DNA of 63,852 bases. Origin: Hyphomicrobiales bacterium. Lineage in GTDB: Bacteria > Pseudomonadota > Alphaproteobacteria > Rhizobiales > Rhizobiaceae. The stretch lies in the NCBI GenBank assembly GCA_900471515.1, contig UCFC01000044.1:1-63852 (forward strand), written 5' to 3'. Positions 1 to 8,068 of the stretch are shown here, piece by piece. A program made the position numbers and the translations under genes. Numbering within the stretch: position 1 is the stretch's first letter; the number at the start of each line of letters is the position of its first letter. The notes under the pieces were generated by a model that worked only from the letters and a program-made list of their open reading frames with translations, did no database searches and was not told the origin of the DNA.

Positions 1-127
1 CCCAACCCGCCACCGCATTACCCGGCCCGACCCGTGGCGCGTTGCCCCCATCCAACCGCCCGACATTCCCCCATCCCGCGCACACGCCCGAGCCAAACCA
101 TCCGATACGTACGGCCCTCCCCGAGTA

Positions 128-553
128 TCAGGGGGCATCCTTGGAAATCTGGTCGGGCTTCCGTTCCCACGGAGCAAGCCCAACTGCGGCGCGTTCGCTG
201 TTGATATCGGCCAAGCATATTCCCTGAATTGTCTCTTCTAGAACGACCGAAGGCGAAACCCGCCAATCCGCTTTGTGTGCTTGGTAGTGCGAGTTCACAG
301 CGTCAGCGAGCATCGCGCCATCGATCTTTTGCTTGGTAAGGCATTTGTTCAATCCTTTACGCCGAGCCACGACCCAGGGCGGTTCTCCGGTGGTGCGGCT
401 GAGCCACCCATCTATCACCCCCTGCAAATAGACCGCCTGAAACGGCTGAGTGGCTCGCTTCCAGTCCGAGTAATTATTCACGTAACCGGCATAAACCGCA
501 GTTGGAATGAGCGCGGACAGAACGACCGCGAGCTTGCATAATTGTTGAATCAT
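128..553 (-). CDS. Exported Rap1a/Tai-like hypothetical protein
   Basis: The 141-aa protein opens with a clear Sec signal peptide (positively charged start, hydrophobic stretch, cleavage near AVYA, residue ~22). The mature part has a YLQGVIDGWL segment followed by two cysteines (KCLT.. and GIC) in the spacing seen in Rap1a/Tai-like periplasmic proteins. Those are small disulfide-bonded proteins, some of which are immunity proteins. It is the leftmost gene seen in the mobile element and faces away from the serine recombinase gene. A GGGGGTG stretch precedes the ATG. The export call is firm; the family resemblance is from memory of the pattern and weak. Confidence 0.55.
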   Translation of the reverse strand: MIQQLCKLAVVLSALIPTAVYAGYVNNYSDWKRATQPFQAVYLQGVIDGWLSRTTGEPPWVVARRKGLNKCLTKQKIDGAMLADAVNSHYQAHKADWRVSPSVVLEETIQGICLADINSERAAVGLAPWERKPDQISKDAP

Positions 554-599
554 AGAGCACCCCCAAATCGGACACTAACAGGGCTGCACCGGTTTTCCG

Positions 600-709
600 A
601 GTATCACTTGGGCAGGCCCTAATGATTCCCCCGCAAGCGGCCCAGGAGAGTATCACACGAGTCGTTATTGACATTTTGAGACGACAGTATCACAGTGTCA
701 GAAATGTCA
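600..709. promoter_or_regulatory. Repeats upstream of the serine recombinase (candidate res/operator site)
   Basis: Three exact AGTATCAC direct repeats lie at 600-607, 649-656 and 686-693. The third sits inside an inverted repeat, TGACATTT (669-676) with AAATGTCA (702-709). The set lies between the two divergent genes at 553 and 731. Repeats of this kind next to a serine recombinase gene usually mark its own recombination or operator site; that role is inferred. Confidence 0.4.
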
Positions 710-730
710 TTGAGCCTTGGAGCCACCACC

Positions 731-1291
731 ATGTCACAGCTTGTCGGCTACGCCCGCACATCCACCACCGATCAGAAAGCAGGGCTTGAGGCCCAACTCC
801 GCGACCTCAAAGCCGCAGGGTGTGAGAAGATATTCCACGAGGAGCTTTCCGCACTGGCGACCAAGCGCCCCGAGCTAGATCGGATGCTCGATTACGTCCG
901 CGAGGGTGACACACTCATCGTCACGAAGCCTGATCGCTTGGCGCGTTCGACCGCCGACCTTCTGGCCATCGCCAAGCAGCTTGAGACCGAGGGCGTTACG
1001 CTTCGCATTCTTTCGATGAACGTGGACACGGCCACACCAACGGGCAAGCTCATGTTGACGATCCTCGGGGGCATCGCGGCGTTCGAGCGGGATCTGATGC
1101 TTGAGCGCCAGCGCGAGGGGATTGCGAAGGCCAAGGCCGAGGGGAAGTACAAGGGCCGCGCACCGACTGCGAGGGCGAAGGGGGGCGAGGTGAAACGGCT
1201 CAAGGCCGAGGGGCTGACGGCGGACGCTATCGCGGAGCGGCTGGGGATCGGGCGGGCCAGTGTTTTCAGGATTTTGCGCGAGGCGGTTTAA
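731..1291 (+). CDS. Serine recombinase, resolvase/invertase family
   Basis: This 186-aa protein has the standard small serine recombinase layout. The N-terminal catalytic domain begins VGYARTST, with the catalytic Ser in that motif, and is followed by KPDRLARS and the ILGGIAAFERDLMLERQREG segment leading into the E helix. The C-terminal ~45 residues form a Hin/Tn3-type helix-turn-helix (LTADAIAERLGIGRASVFRIL). The ATG at 731 is chosen over an upstream GTG because the Y-A-R-T-S motif then starts at the normal place and TGGAG precedes it. It probably resolves or inverts DNA at a nearby site. No transposase is visible next to it. Confidence 0.9.
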   Translation: MSQLVGYARTSTTDQKAGLEAQLRDLKAAGCEKIFHEELSALATKRPELDRMLDYVREGDTLIVTKPDRLARSTADLLAIAKQLETEGVTLRILSMNVDTATPTGKLMLTILGGIAAFERDLMLERQREGIAKAKAEGKYKGRAPTARAKGGEVKRLKAEGLTADAIAERLGIGRASVFRILREAV

Positions 1292-1821
1292 TGCTGGTCC
1301 GATGCAACTACTTTCGATTTTGCAATAATGTACGACGAGATGTCGTCGCATAGTGGTCTGTATTTGATAAAGTTCAGGGCGTGTACGGCTTTGATTTTCT
1401 CTTGGCGAGCCATGTAATCAGACAGGCTGGAAAGATTGGCTTTTCCCAAGTCTATATAGCGCTGCCGGTCATATCTTCCGGCGATGAATCCCTCGAGGTC
1501 TTCGACATCTTCTGAATAATAGCGGCGAAACTCCTCTATGCCGAACTGCCTCGCGAGTTCTTGAAGTTGATAACTTTCAAAGGCGCTTACCTTTAACACC
1601 CACAACGTATCGGAGCCGCCTTTTGCGAAGGCAGTACTCAGTGTATCTCTCCAGTTGACGCTGACTGAACCTCTCACGCACAGAAATAGAGATTGTTTCG
1701 CTATTTCATCCATCGCGTTTATCTCAGCCGAATGTAAGCTGAAGGGCTCCTGAGTATATCCATAATCAGCATTGGAAACATACATTGCCACAAGGAGCAA
1801 GATGACTTTCATAAGCTTCAT
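1288..1821 (-). CDS. Exported hypothetical protein, low GC
   Basis: The 177-aa protein starts with a signal peptide-like segment (MKLMKVILLLVAMYVSNA). A strong GGGAGAG ribosome binding site lies six to ten bases before the ATG. I do not recognise the family. The body is helical and polar with two cysteines (FLCVRG and PLCDD). Base composition is visibly more AT-rich than all neighbours, which suggests separate acquisition as a cargo gene. Its 3' end overlaps the end of the convergent recombinase gene by 4 nt. Confidence 0.6.
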   Translation of the reverse strand: MKLMKVILLLVAMYVSNADYGYTQEPFSLHSAEINAMDEIAKQSLFLCVRGSVSVNWRDTLSTAFAKGGSDTLWVLKVSAFESYQLQELARQFGIEEFRRYYSEDVEDLEGFIAGRYDRQRYIDLGKANLSSLSDYMARQEKIKAVHALNFIKYRPLCDDISSYIIAKSKVVASDQH

Positions 1822-2149
1822 TTTTATCTCTCCCTCACGATATATTTGATCTTATACTGAAGACTTAGAAATACCAGCAAGGCGCGCCACCTCCAAGCGT
1901 TCCGCCGCAAATCGCCCCACGCCCTAACCATCCCAAACCCTTCGCCATTGGTTCGGTCATGGTTCGGTCCTTTGCTGGTATGGTTCCTTGCGGAACGGTT
2001 GGGTATGGCTCCCACCCCAAAGGCGTAAGCAACTCGGAGGCTTCATTTCTTCGAGATGGGGCCTGAGAGGCCTCCACCTCAAAACTGGAAACGGAGTGGG
2101 ATACGTATCGTCAATTCAATTGACGGACCATACCCAACTGGCGAGCCAT
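1822..2149. other. Noncoding spacer with short repeats
   Basis: I see no convincing gene in these 328 bases. They hold two GGTTCGGTC copies near 1952 and 1964 and an inverted copy of GGGAGCCATACCCAAC (1998-2013) that also occurs at 5713-5728. There is also a 13-bp element, CCATACCCAACTG (2128-2140), repeated exactly at 5718-5730. The stretch holds the promoter of the 177-aa exported protein and the 3' flank of the large virion gene. Confidence 0.5.
2109..2125. repeat. Palindrome CGTCAATT-C-AATTGACG
   Basis: The two 8-bp arms are perfect with a single central base. It lies 25 bp downstream of the stop of the 904-aa gene. There is no T-run, so it looks more like a protein-binding site than a terminator. 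Confidence 0.4.
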
Positions 2150-4864
2150 TCACTGCATCGGAAGCGGGACCACCCCGGTTTCACCTGCGCTCACCGGACT
2201 ATACGCCCCCGGAGTCGGCTCGTAACGCCATGTCGGGGGCTTCGTCTGGTCCAGCTTCGCCAGCGCCGCCCGCGTATCCGCCAGTTCCTGCTCGTCGCCC
2301 GGGGGAACCGACAAGCCTTCGAGGTCGGCCTGCGTCTTGATCGACAAGAGCTCCGCCAACCGTTGCTCGAGCCTGAACCGCTCCGTTCGATAGTCGTAGG
2401 TCGCGTCCTCATTCGCCCGCTGTTCCGGGGGAGCCTCGAACCACATCCGTTGCGGCTCGCCCGAGGCGTTGACCGCCTCCCGATACACTCCCGCCGCGTC
2501 GGCCCAAAAGATGCGGTAACTTGGGAGGTGCGGCCCTTGAAGTGACTCCGCGCCAACCCGCGCGTCACCAAGCCCCTCAAGCAGCTCCTTCGTCGTGGCG
2601 GGTGCCCGGGGCGTTCCCCGTCTCCACGCGTCCCATTCATCATGAGTCTGGTCGTCCGAGAGAAGCTGGATCGGCGTCCCCGGGGGCAAGCCCAGTTCCT
2701 TGGCGGCCTGCTCTCCGATCCAGTTGTACGATCCGTCAAGCGGGCGATATCCGACTTTCGCCGGGGGAAGCTTCATGAGTTGCGTCGGCCCCGCGCCGAT
2801 ATCGCTTTCGCCCCAGTTCCTCGCCATCTCCTTGGCGGCCAAGTCCATCGCTTGGTCGACGTTCTCGGTCATCGAGTACTTTTCGACAAACAGGGTCGAA
2901 AACTCCTTGACCATCGCCTGCTTCGCAAGCGGGACCGTCGTCTTGTCCGAGGTGAACCAGCCTGCCCTAGTGCCAAGGGCCTTGGTTGCCATCGCCTCCG
3001 CCGCCCTTATGCCGTTCGTCGTTTGGCCGAGAATGGCCTGCGCCTCTTTCCGCAGCACATCCCGCGTCGCGATGTCGGCCATGTTCTGGCCACCGCGCAC
3101 CCGCTGCAGCAGCTTCGCCTGATCCGGCGCCACCCGCTTTTGCGAGTCCCACAGTTCGGCGGCCTGGATCACGTCACTCGTGAACCGCTGGTTCGCTGCG
3201 TTCGGATTGACGTCGATCAATTGGGCAATCGCGTCTAGGGCGTAGCTCGCGCCCAATTGGTCGTTCGAGCGGAACATCCCGGTCAGGGTCCCAGCGACAC
3301 TGGTCGGCACATCCCCCGTCTTGGTGACGAGCGGCACCACGCCCCGGGTGAAATAGTCCTGGTTCCGCTCCTGCAACAGGCTCAAACCTTTTTGCCCCAC
3401 CAAGGCATTGAGCATCTTCTTGTCATCGTCGGATGAGGGGTCCCAAACCAGGCCGGGCGTCGCCAATTTCGTGAGGGCCTGCGCTTGGAGATTGGCAGTC
3501 TCATTCGCGTGTTCCCACAGGTCCCTCGCCTTCTTCACATCCTCGAACTTCGACAGCAGGCCCGTCTGCCGCGCCGCCTCGATATCCGCCGCGCCCAGCC
3601 TCCCGTCCAGCAGGCCCAAATAGAGATCGTTCCGGGCCTGATCTTCCTGATCCTGCTGGGCGGCCATCCTCGCGGAGTACTCGTGCTGCGCCGCTTTCTC
3701 CCCGTCGGCCCGGAGCGCCAGTTTGTCCTCATAGGGGATCGACGCGAATTGGGGGTCGCGGTCCGCCTGCGTGCCCGAGATCAGGTCCGCCTCGCGTCCG
3801 CGCCGCGCCGGGTTGCTCCGAAGCTCCCTGACCGCCCCCGCAATCTGCGTCACGTCCCCAGTCTGGATCGCGGCGCGAACTGTGTCGGGGTACGAACCGT
3901 AATGGTAATAAACCGAGGCGAGACCCGCTTTGACATTCGGCCCCAGCGCGTCCCAAACCTGCGGGGCGAGTTGCCGCCCGGTCGTGTCCGCCGCCTGGAT
4001 GCGTCGGTTGAGATCGCGCTCGGCGTCGGCCCTCGACGTGACATCACCCTGCTGGACCTCCCGCACCGTCCCATCAGGCAGGGTCACGGTATCGGAACTG
4101 TAGCCGACGCGGTAGTGGTTCACGTCCCACATGGCCGAGCCGACATATCCCTCCTCCTTCTTGATCGCCGCGTTGGCTATCGTCGGGAAGTCGCTCGACT
4201 GGCCGATGCCGAGGTCATAAAACCGCCCCGTCTCTTCCTTCACAACCGTCTTGTAGCCAGCGGACTCCAGCGCAATATTGGCGGCCCGAGCGGCATCCTC
4301 TTTGTCTTGTTGCGAAAGCCCGGTCGCCCCGATCAGTTCCCCAATCCGCCGCTTCTCCCGCTCCAGCAACTGGGGCGTCTGGGTCAGCAGGAGCTGCGAC
4401 TTGCTCACCTCATCCTTAATCCCCTGCTTGAAATGCGCATCGCCCGACTCGTACTGAAACCGCAGGGCATCGCCCATCACCGTCTGCTTGATCTGCGCGA
4501 CCCGGGACCGGAACTCACCCTGGAGGTCGGGTGGCACCGTCGCCAAGAACTTGTCCGCGCCCTTGTCAAACACCACGTCCGCGGTCTGGGCGAAACCCTT
4601 CCCGTCCGACGCGTAGCCGCGTTTCAGGTCCGTGATGACCTGGGCCTGCGAAACGGCGAAGTCGCTCAACCCGGTCAGAGAATTGAAGCGGTCCGTTTCT
4701 TCGTCGCGCTGCTGAAACATCGCGCCGACGCGGGAGATCGACTGACCGAGCTGGCCGAGGCCCTGGCCGACCGAGGCGAGCCCGTTTCTGGAGTCACCCT
4801 CGGTATATGCGTGGGCGCCCGGATCGAAGCGCGTCGAGGCGCTTACTCGTGTGGGGACTTTCAT
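2150..4864 (-). CDS. Large phage virion protein with lysozyme-like domain
   Basis: The 904-aa protein looks like an internal virion or ejection protein of a tailed phage. The first ~220 residues are helical and rich in Gln/Ala. Around residues 230-350 is a GH24-like muramidase region: KKEEGY with a candidate catalytic Glu, WDVNHYRVGY, SDTVT, and the downstream VTSRADAERDLNRRI typical of that fold. The remainder is mostly helical. Such proteins open the cell wall during DNA ejection. The start is supported by AAGGA before the ATG. It is the only structural-type gene in the window, directly after a 37-aa membrane peptide, away from any capsid, portal or tail genes. Confidence 0.75.
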   Translation of the reverse strand: MKVPTRVSASTRFDPGAHAYTEGDSRNGLASVGQGLGQLGQSISRVGAMFQQRDEETDRFNSLTGLSDFAVSQAQVITDLKRGYASDGKGFAQTADVVFDKGADKFLATVPPDLQGEFRSRVAQIKQTVMGDALRFQYESGDAHFKQGIKDEVSKSQLLLTQTPQLLEREKRRIGELIGATGLSQQDKEDAARAANIALESAGYKTVVKEETGRFYDLGIGQSSDFPTIANAAIKKEEGYVGSAMWDVNHYRVGYSSDTVTLPDGTVREVQQGDVTSRADAERDLNRRIQAADTTGRQLAPQVWDALGPNVKAGLASVYYHYGSYPDTVRAAIQTGDVTQIAGAVRELRSNPARRGREADLISGTQADRDPQFASIPYEDKLALRADGEKAAQHEYSARMAAQQDQEDQARNDLYLGLLDGRLGAADIEAARQTGLLSKFEDVKKARDLWEHANETANLQAQALTKLATPGLVWDPSSDDDKKMLNALVGQKGLSLLQERNQDYFTRGVVPLVTKTGDVPTSVAGTLTGMFRSNDQLGASYALDAIAQLIDVNPNAANQRFTSDVIQAAELWDSQKRVAPDQAKLLQRVRGGQNMADIATRDVLRKEAQAILGQTTNGIRAAEAMATKALGTRAGWFTSDKTTVPLAKQAMVKEFSTLFVEKYSMTENVDQAMDLAAKEMARNWGESDIGAGPTQLMKLPPAKVGYRPLDGSYNWIGEQAAKELGLPPGTPIQLLSDDQTHDEWDAWRRGTPRAPATTKELLEGLGDARVGAESLQGPHLPSYRIFWADAAGVYREAVNASGEPQRMWFEAPPEQRANEDATYDYRTERFRLEQRLAELLSIKTQADLEGLSVPPGDEQELADTRAALAKLDQTKPPTWRYEPTPGAYSPVSAGETGVVPLPMQ

Positions 4865-4927
4865 CTTTCCATCCTTTCCCCGCCGAGCGGGTTTCCTTTG
4901 CGGGCCCCGAGGGGCCGAGTTTCACTG

Positions 4928-5041
4928 CTAGCGCGACCGAATCCACGCATCCATCGGCTCCGGCCCACCCAACAGCGCAGCCAAACCGAGCACGAGAACC
5001 ACCACGATCACGAGGGCTAACCAAAGTTTCGCTTCCTGCAC
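4928..5041 (-). CDS. 37-aa single-span membrane peptide
   Basis: A GTG-started frame of 37 residues with one hydrophobic span (LWLALVIVVVLVLGLAALLG), then a short polar tail ending in RSR. A textbook GGAGG lies 8 nt before the GTG, inside the end of the preceding 155-aa gene, so translation is likely coupled. Its size and shape match small phage membrane proteins such as holins, spanins or entry-complex partners. Position between that gene and the lysozyme-domain virion protein favours lysis or DNA entry. The function is inferred. Confidence 0.6.
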   Translation of the reverse strand: MQEAKLWLALVIVVVLVLGLAALLGGPEPMDAWIRSR

Positions 5042-5044
5042 CTT

Positions 5045-5512
5045 TTATTCCTCCAGCTCTTCGAGGGCCCTTTGGCGTCGCGCCGCCTCCAGCCTTTCCG
5101 CCATCCCCTCCTCCTCAACCACAATCCCCCGGACCTCGCCCAGGTCGTCGGCCCAGCCCTCTTTTGGCGGCCACTCCCTCGCACGAACCAACTCCACCCG
5201 CCGCTTTGCCGTCGCGACCTCCCGCCCAAGCGCCATCGCCGCCGTAGTGTCCACGGCCTTTGTAGTGCCGGGGGTGACGCGCCGCGCCTCGACCTTCCGG
5301 ATCAATTCGAGGGCTCTAAGTCTCAGCTCTACCGGCTGGCCCTCGCCCTGCGCCACACCCATCAGGTATGATTGGACAATGGCGAAGACATCCGGGGGGC
5401 ATTCGTATTCGATGATGGCCTTGGCCGCCTCAAGGCACCGCGCCTCGGCAATGTCGGGCGACACCATGATGTCGAGGAGCGCGCCGAGCGCGGGGGAAAT
5501 GATTTCAGGCAT
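5045..5512 (-). CDS. Phage hypothetical protein, possibly terminase small subunit-like
   Basis: The 155-aa protein is acidic and almost entirely helical. The pattern LRLRALELIRKVEARRV in the middle and a charged C-terminal helix (LEAARRQRALEELEE) recall phage small terminase or DNA-binding proteins, but no diagnostic motif is visible. GGAG lies 6 nt before the ATG. It starts a separate transcription unit after the repeat-rich gap at 5513-5700 and leads into the membrane peptide and virion genes. A hypothetical phage protein is the safe call. Confidence 0.6.
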   Translation of the reverse strand: MPEIISPALGALLDIMVSPDIAEARCLEAAKAIIEYECPPDVFAIVQSYLMGVAQGEGQPVELRLRALELIRKVEARRVTPGTTKAVDTTAAMALGREVATAKRRVELVRAREWPPKEGWADDLGEVRGIVVEEEGMAERLEAARRQRALEELEE

Positions 5513-5532
5513 GTCATTCTCCGTGGATCGAG

Positions 5533-5709
5533 CCCTACCGTAGGGACGGGGAAATAGCGCCCGGCACGGTAGGGAAATTTATTCAATGATTTCAATCGAA
5601 TTGGGCCATTCCCTACCGTCCCTACTCTTCTTACTCTTCTTGTTGAAAAATGATCGGAACGGTGAAACGGTTATTTTCACATTCATTCTTACTGTAAGGA
5701 TCAGTAGGG
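5533..5709. repeat. CCCTACCGT repeat cluster
   Basis: CCCTACCGT occurs at 5533-5541 (plus), 5566-5574 (minus) and 5611-5619 (plus). A half copy, CCCTAC, follows at 5620-5625 and an inverted half copy lies at 5704-5709. The first extends into a near-perfect palindrome, CCCTAC-C-GTAGGG. The DNA between 5577 and 5700 is markedly AT-rich. The cluster lies directly downstream of the VapE ATPase gene and upstream of the virion cassette. An iteron-type origin or an operator controlling the cassette both fit; neither is shown. Confidence 0.5.
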
Positions 5710-7005
5710 AACGGGAGCCATACCCAACTGCTTGGCATAACCTCGAACCGCGACTCCATCCGCCCAAAGCACCTTCGGCCCCGACCAGCCCAGCGCCCGC
5801 ATGCACTCGGATAGCCTCAACGTGTCCTTCCGTGCCGCCGTCCGAACATCCATCTTGAGCACCTGCTCGAACACGGCCCGTGTCGTCACCCGCAACTCGC
5901 CCTCCACCTCCTTCGCAACTCCCGGCAACTCCGCTGCGAGCAAGTCCTCCCACGGATCGCTCGCCACCCTCGCGGCCTGCCGCTTTGCCGCCTCGCCCCA
6001 CAAAGACTCGGGCAGAGTGATCGGGTCGGGAGCATCCGGCTCCGCCGCCGCTGCTTCAGCCCAAAGCTGGTCCCGCACCTCCTGCAGCCCCTCGAGATCA
6101 ATCTTTCCGGTTACAACAGGCCAGAAGCGGCGGCCCCCCGTCAGGTCCCTGAGATACTGCGCGTCGTTCGTCGTGCCGATCATAATGCAGCGGCGCGGCG
6201 CTTCCTCGACCGACCTTTGGAACGCGCCCCGAGCGCGGTCTACCGTCTTCGAGATGAACTGCTTTATTCTCCGGATTTCGGTGTTGTTCAGACCCGCCAA
6301 CTCCGGCAGTTCCACGATCCATTTCCCCCGGAGTAGCTCCTGTTGCTCCTTGTAGGACTCACCAATGACGATTTCGTCGGAGAAGAACATTTCGCCGCCT
6401 GCGAGGATTTTGGGCACTGTCGACTTTCCTCCGCCCTGCGGCCCCTCGAGCACCATCACCCCTTCGAATTTGCAGCCCGGTTTCCGCACCCGCCGCACCC
6501 CACCCAAAAGTGTCGCGCGACCAATCGCACTTGTCAGCGCATCGTCTTCCGCCCCTACATAGTCCCGAAGCCACGTGTCGAGCCTCGGCACACCGTCCCA
6601 TTTGAGCCCATCCAGATAATCCCGAACGGGGTCGAAGCTGTTCCCAATTGCCAGAAGCCGGATGGCCTCCCTCGTGAATTTGCTCTCGGGATCGAAGCCC
6701 AAGGTTTCGAGCACGACGTCCCGAACTTTCAGCTCAATGTCGTCCAGCGTCTCCCCGAGCGGTTGGTCGTACCCTTCGATCACGATCTTCTGGCGGAAGA
6801 CATCGAAGCGAAAGTTGAGCCCGAGCTTGATGATCGCGCGTTTCGCGTTTCCGAGGTCCGGTACGATGCCGCTTGGGTTTTTAATGCGGGTCAACTCGTT
6901 GGCATCTGCCGTCTTGATCGGCGCGGCCCGATCCTTCGCCTGCTTTGCCCGCAGTTGCTCCCAGTGGTCCAGCGGCACCACGTTGTTCCCTACTTTCTCG
7001 TCCAT
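5701..7005 (-). CDS. VapE-family (PF05272-like) replication ATPase
   Basis: The 434-aa protein belongs to the virulence-associated E family, superfamily 3-like P-loop ATPases used for replication by phages and phage-inducible islands. Visible motifs are Walker A GPQGGGKST (residues ~194-202), a Walker B-like WIVELPELAGL, and a sensor segment IGTTNDAQYLRDLTGGRRFWPV with the conserved Asn and Arg residues. The N-terminal ~150 residues include the DPVRDYLDGLKWDGVPRLDTWL linker usual in the family. No separate primase domain is seen. The ATG follows AGGA and overlaps the upstream gene by 16 nt. Confidence 0.88.
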   Translation of the reverse strand: MDEKVGNNVVPLDHWEQLRAKQAKDRAAPIKTADANELTRIKNPSGIVPDLGNAKRAIIKLGLNFRFDVFRQKIVIEGYDQPLGETLDDIELKVRDVVLETLGFDPESKFTREAIRLLAIGNSFDPVRDYLDGLKWDGVPRLDTWLRDYVGAEDDALTSAIGRATLLGGVRRVRKPGCKFEGVMVLEGPQGGGKSTVPKILAGGEMFFSDEIVIGESYKEQQELLRGKWIVELPELAGLNNTEIRRIKQFISKTVDRARGAFQRSVEEAPRRCIMIGTTNDAQYLRDLTGGRRFWPVVTGKIDLEGLQEVRDQLWAEAAAAEPDAPDPITLPESLWGEAAKRQAARVASDPWEDLLAAELPGVAKEVEGELRVTTRAVFEQVLKMDVRTAARKDTLRLSECMRALGWSGPKVLWADGVAVRGYAKQLGMAPVPY

Positions 7006-7217
7006 GTGATGATCCTTTCTTCCCGCCGGAGCAGCAGCTCAATCCCCTCGCAGACCTTCCGCCGTGCCTCCCGCGCCTTCGGGTCCCAAGTCCCCTCAAG
7101 CAAATCGAGCGACGCAAAGAGCACCTCCATGCTCGCATCGAACTCGGCCAACGGGTCGAAACTCAGTTGGGGCCTCTTCCGCGCCCGCACGTCATGCAGC
7201 GAAATTATCTCGGCCAT
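6990..7217 (-). CDS. Small mobile-element protein of unknown function
   Basis: A 75-aa, highly charged helical protein (MAEIISLHDVRARKR.., ending RREERIITWTRK). It overlaps the glycosyltransferase gene upstream by 26 nt and the VapE gene downstream by 16 nt, so it is part of one translationally coupled early operon. No recognised domain. The tight overlaps on both sides support it as real. Confidence 0.6.
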   Translation of the reverse strand: MAEIISLHDVRARKRPQLSFDPLAEFDASMEVLFASLDLLEGTWDPKAREARRKVCEGIELLLRREERIITWTRK

Positions 7218-7830
7218 CGCTCATCGTGTCCTTTTGAATGAAGGGCAGGTCCGCCCAGGTGAACGTTTTCCGACCGACGTGGCCGATCTCCCAAGAGAGG
7301 GCGTGATCCACCATCACTCGCGCCGGGGCGCGCATGCAGAAATGGCTGTCCTCGCCCATCAAGATCTGCCCGTTCCACTCGTCCGCGAACCACGGCCTGG
7401 GCATCGCGCGGAATACCTCAATCGAGGTCAGGCAAAACCCGAACCCGATCCCGTGCACCTCCTCCAGGCCCCCTGCCTTCGGCTGCAGATAGTTGCCGGT
7501 CAGGTCGATTGCCGTGGGCCGCGCGGGCTCGCACCGAACCGGGTAATTCGTCCCAACCACCGGCACGCCGTGCGCCCGCAGACGCTCCAGCCCGTTCATC
7601 GGAAATGTCATGTCCGAGTCAATCCAAAGGATGTGCGCCACGCCCTGCTCAAGCGCGGCCTCGACAATTGCGTTTCGCGAGGCTCCGATCAAACTCGTTT
7701 GTACGTCCAGAAATCGGAGGGGCCGCCTGTGCGCCGTCTCATAAACCGCAAGCTCGGCCAGACACAGGGCCGTCTCTGTGACCATCGTTCCCATGTTGGG
7801 GAGGCCGATCAACACCCTTTCAACGCTCAT
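7192..7830 (-). CDS. Phage-type GT-A glycosyltransferase-like protein
   Basis: The 212-aa protein has a glycosyltransferase A-type fold pattern. A beta-alpha start (VLIGLPNMGTMV) and a RNAIVEAAL helix lead to HILWIDSDMTFP, whose D-x-D binds the metal and nucleotide-sugar in such enzymes. A later acidic motif, LMGEDSHFC, fits the catalytic loop. Phages use such enzymes to modify DNA, virion or host surface sugars. It lies in the early operon of the element, between a 61-aa gene (11-nt overlap) and a 75-aa gene (26-nt overlap). The acceptor is unknown. Confidence 0.7.
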   Translation of the reverse strand: MSVERVLIGLPNMGTMVTETALCLAELAVYETAHRRPLRFLDVQTSLIGASRNAIVEAALEQGVAHILWIDSDMTFPMNGLERLRAHGVPVVGTNYPVRCEPARPTAIDLTGNYLQPKAGGLEEVHGIGFGFCLTSIEVFRAMPRPWFADEWNGQILMGEDSHFCMRAPARVMVDHALSWEIGHVGRKTFTWADLPFIQKDTMSDGRDNFAA

Positions 7831-8005
7831 CGTGTCGCGCCCTCCATACGGCCAGACTCACAACCTTGCTCTCCGCGAGGGGCTGCCAAACGTGAAGCGC
7901 TTCCTCCCAGAATTGAGATCCACGGAGTGCTTCCTCCGTCTCCTCGAACCGGCCCTGCGCGATCAACCCGAGAGGCCCCGGCTTCGCCAAATCTTCTTCA
8001 CGCAT
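7820..8005 (-). CDS. Small mobile-element protein, unknown
   Basis: A 61-aa protein (MREEDLAKPGPLGLIAQGRF..). The ATG at 8005 is preceded by GGAG with six bases of spacing, which decides it over an in-frame upstream TTG. It overlaps the glycosyltransferase gene by 11 nt. It has no recognised domain and is mixed polar and helical. Support comes from the ribosome binding site and its place in the operon. Confidence 0.55.
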   Translation of the reverse strand: MREEDLAKPGPLGLIAQGRFEETEEALRGSQFWEEALHVWQPLAESKVVSLAVWRARHDER

Positions 8006-8068
8006 CGTTCTCTCCAACTTGAATGGGGGCGGCCCCCCGGCTCGCGAAGAAGGGCCGCCCCGCTCGCC

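Noticed and set aside
1824..2077. Glycine-rich small frames upstream of the low-GC exported protein
   Set aside because: No ribosome binding site; the overlapping frames give no consistent protein.
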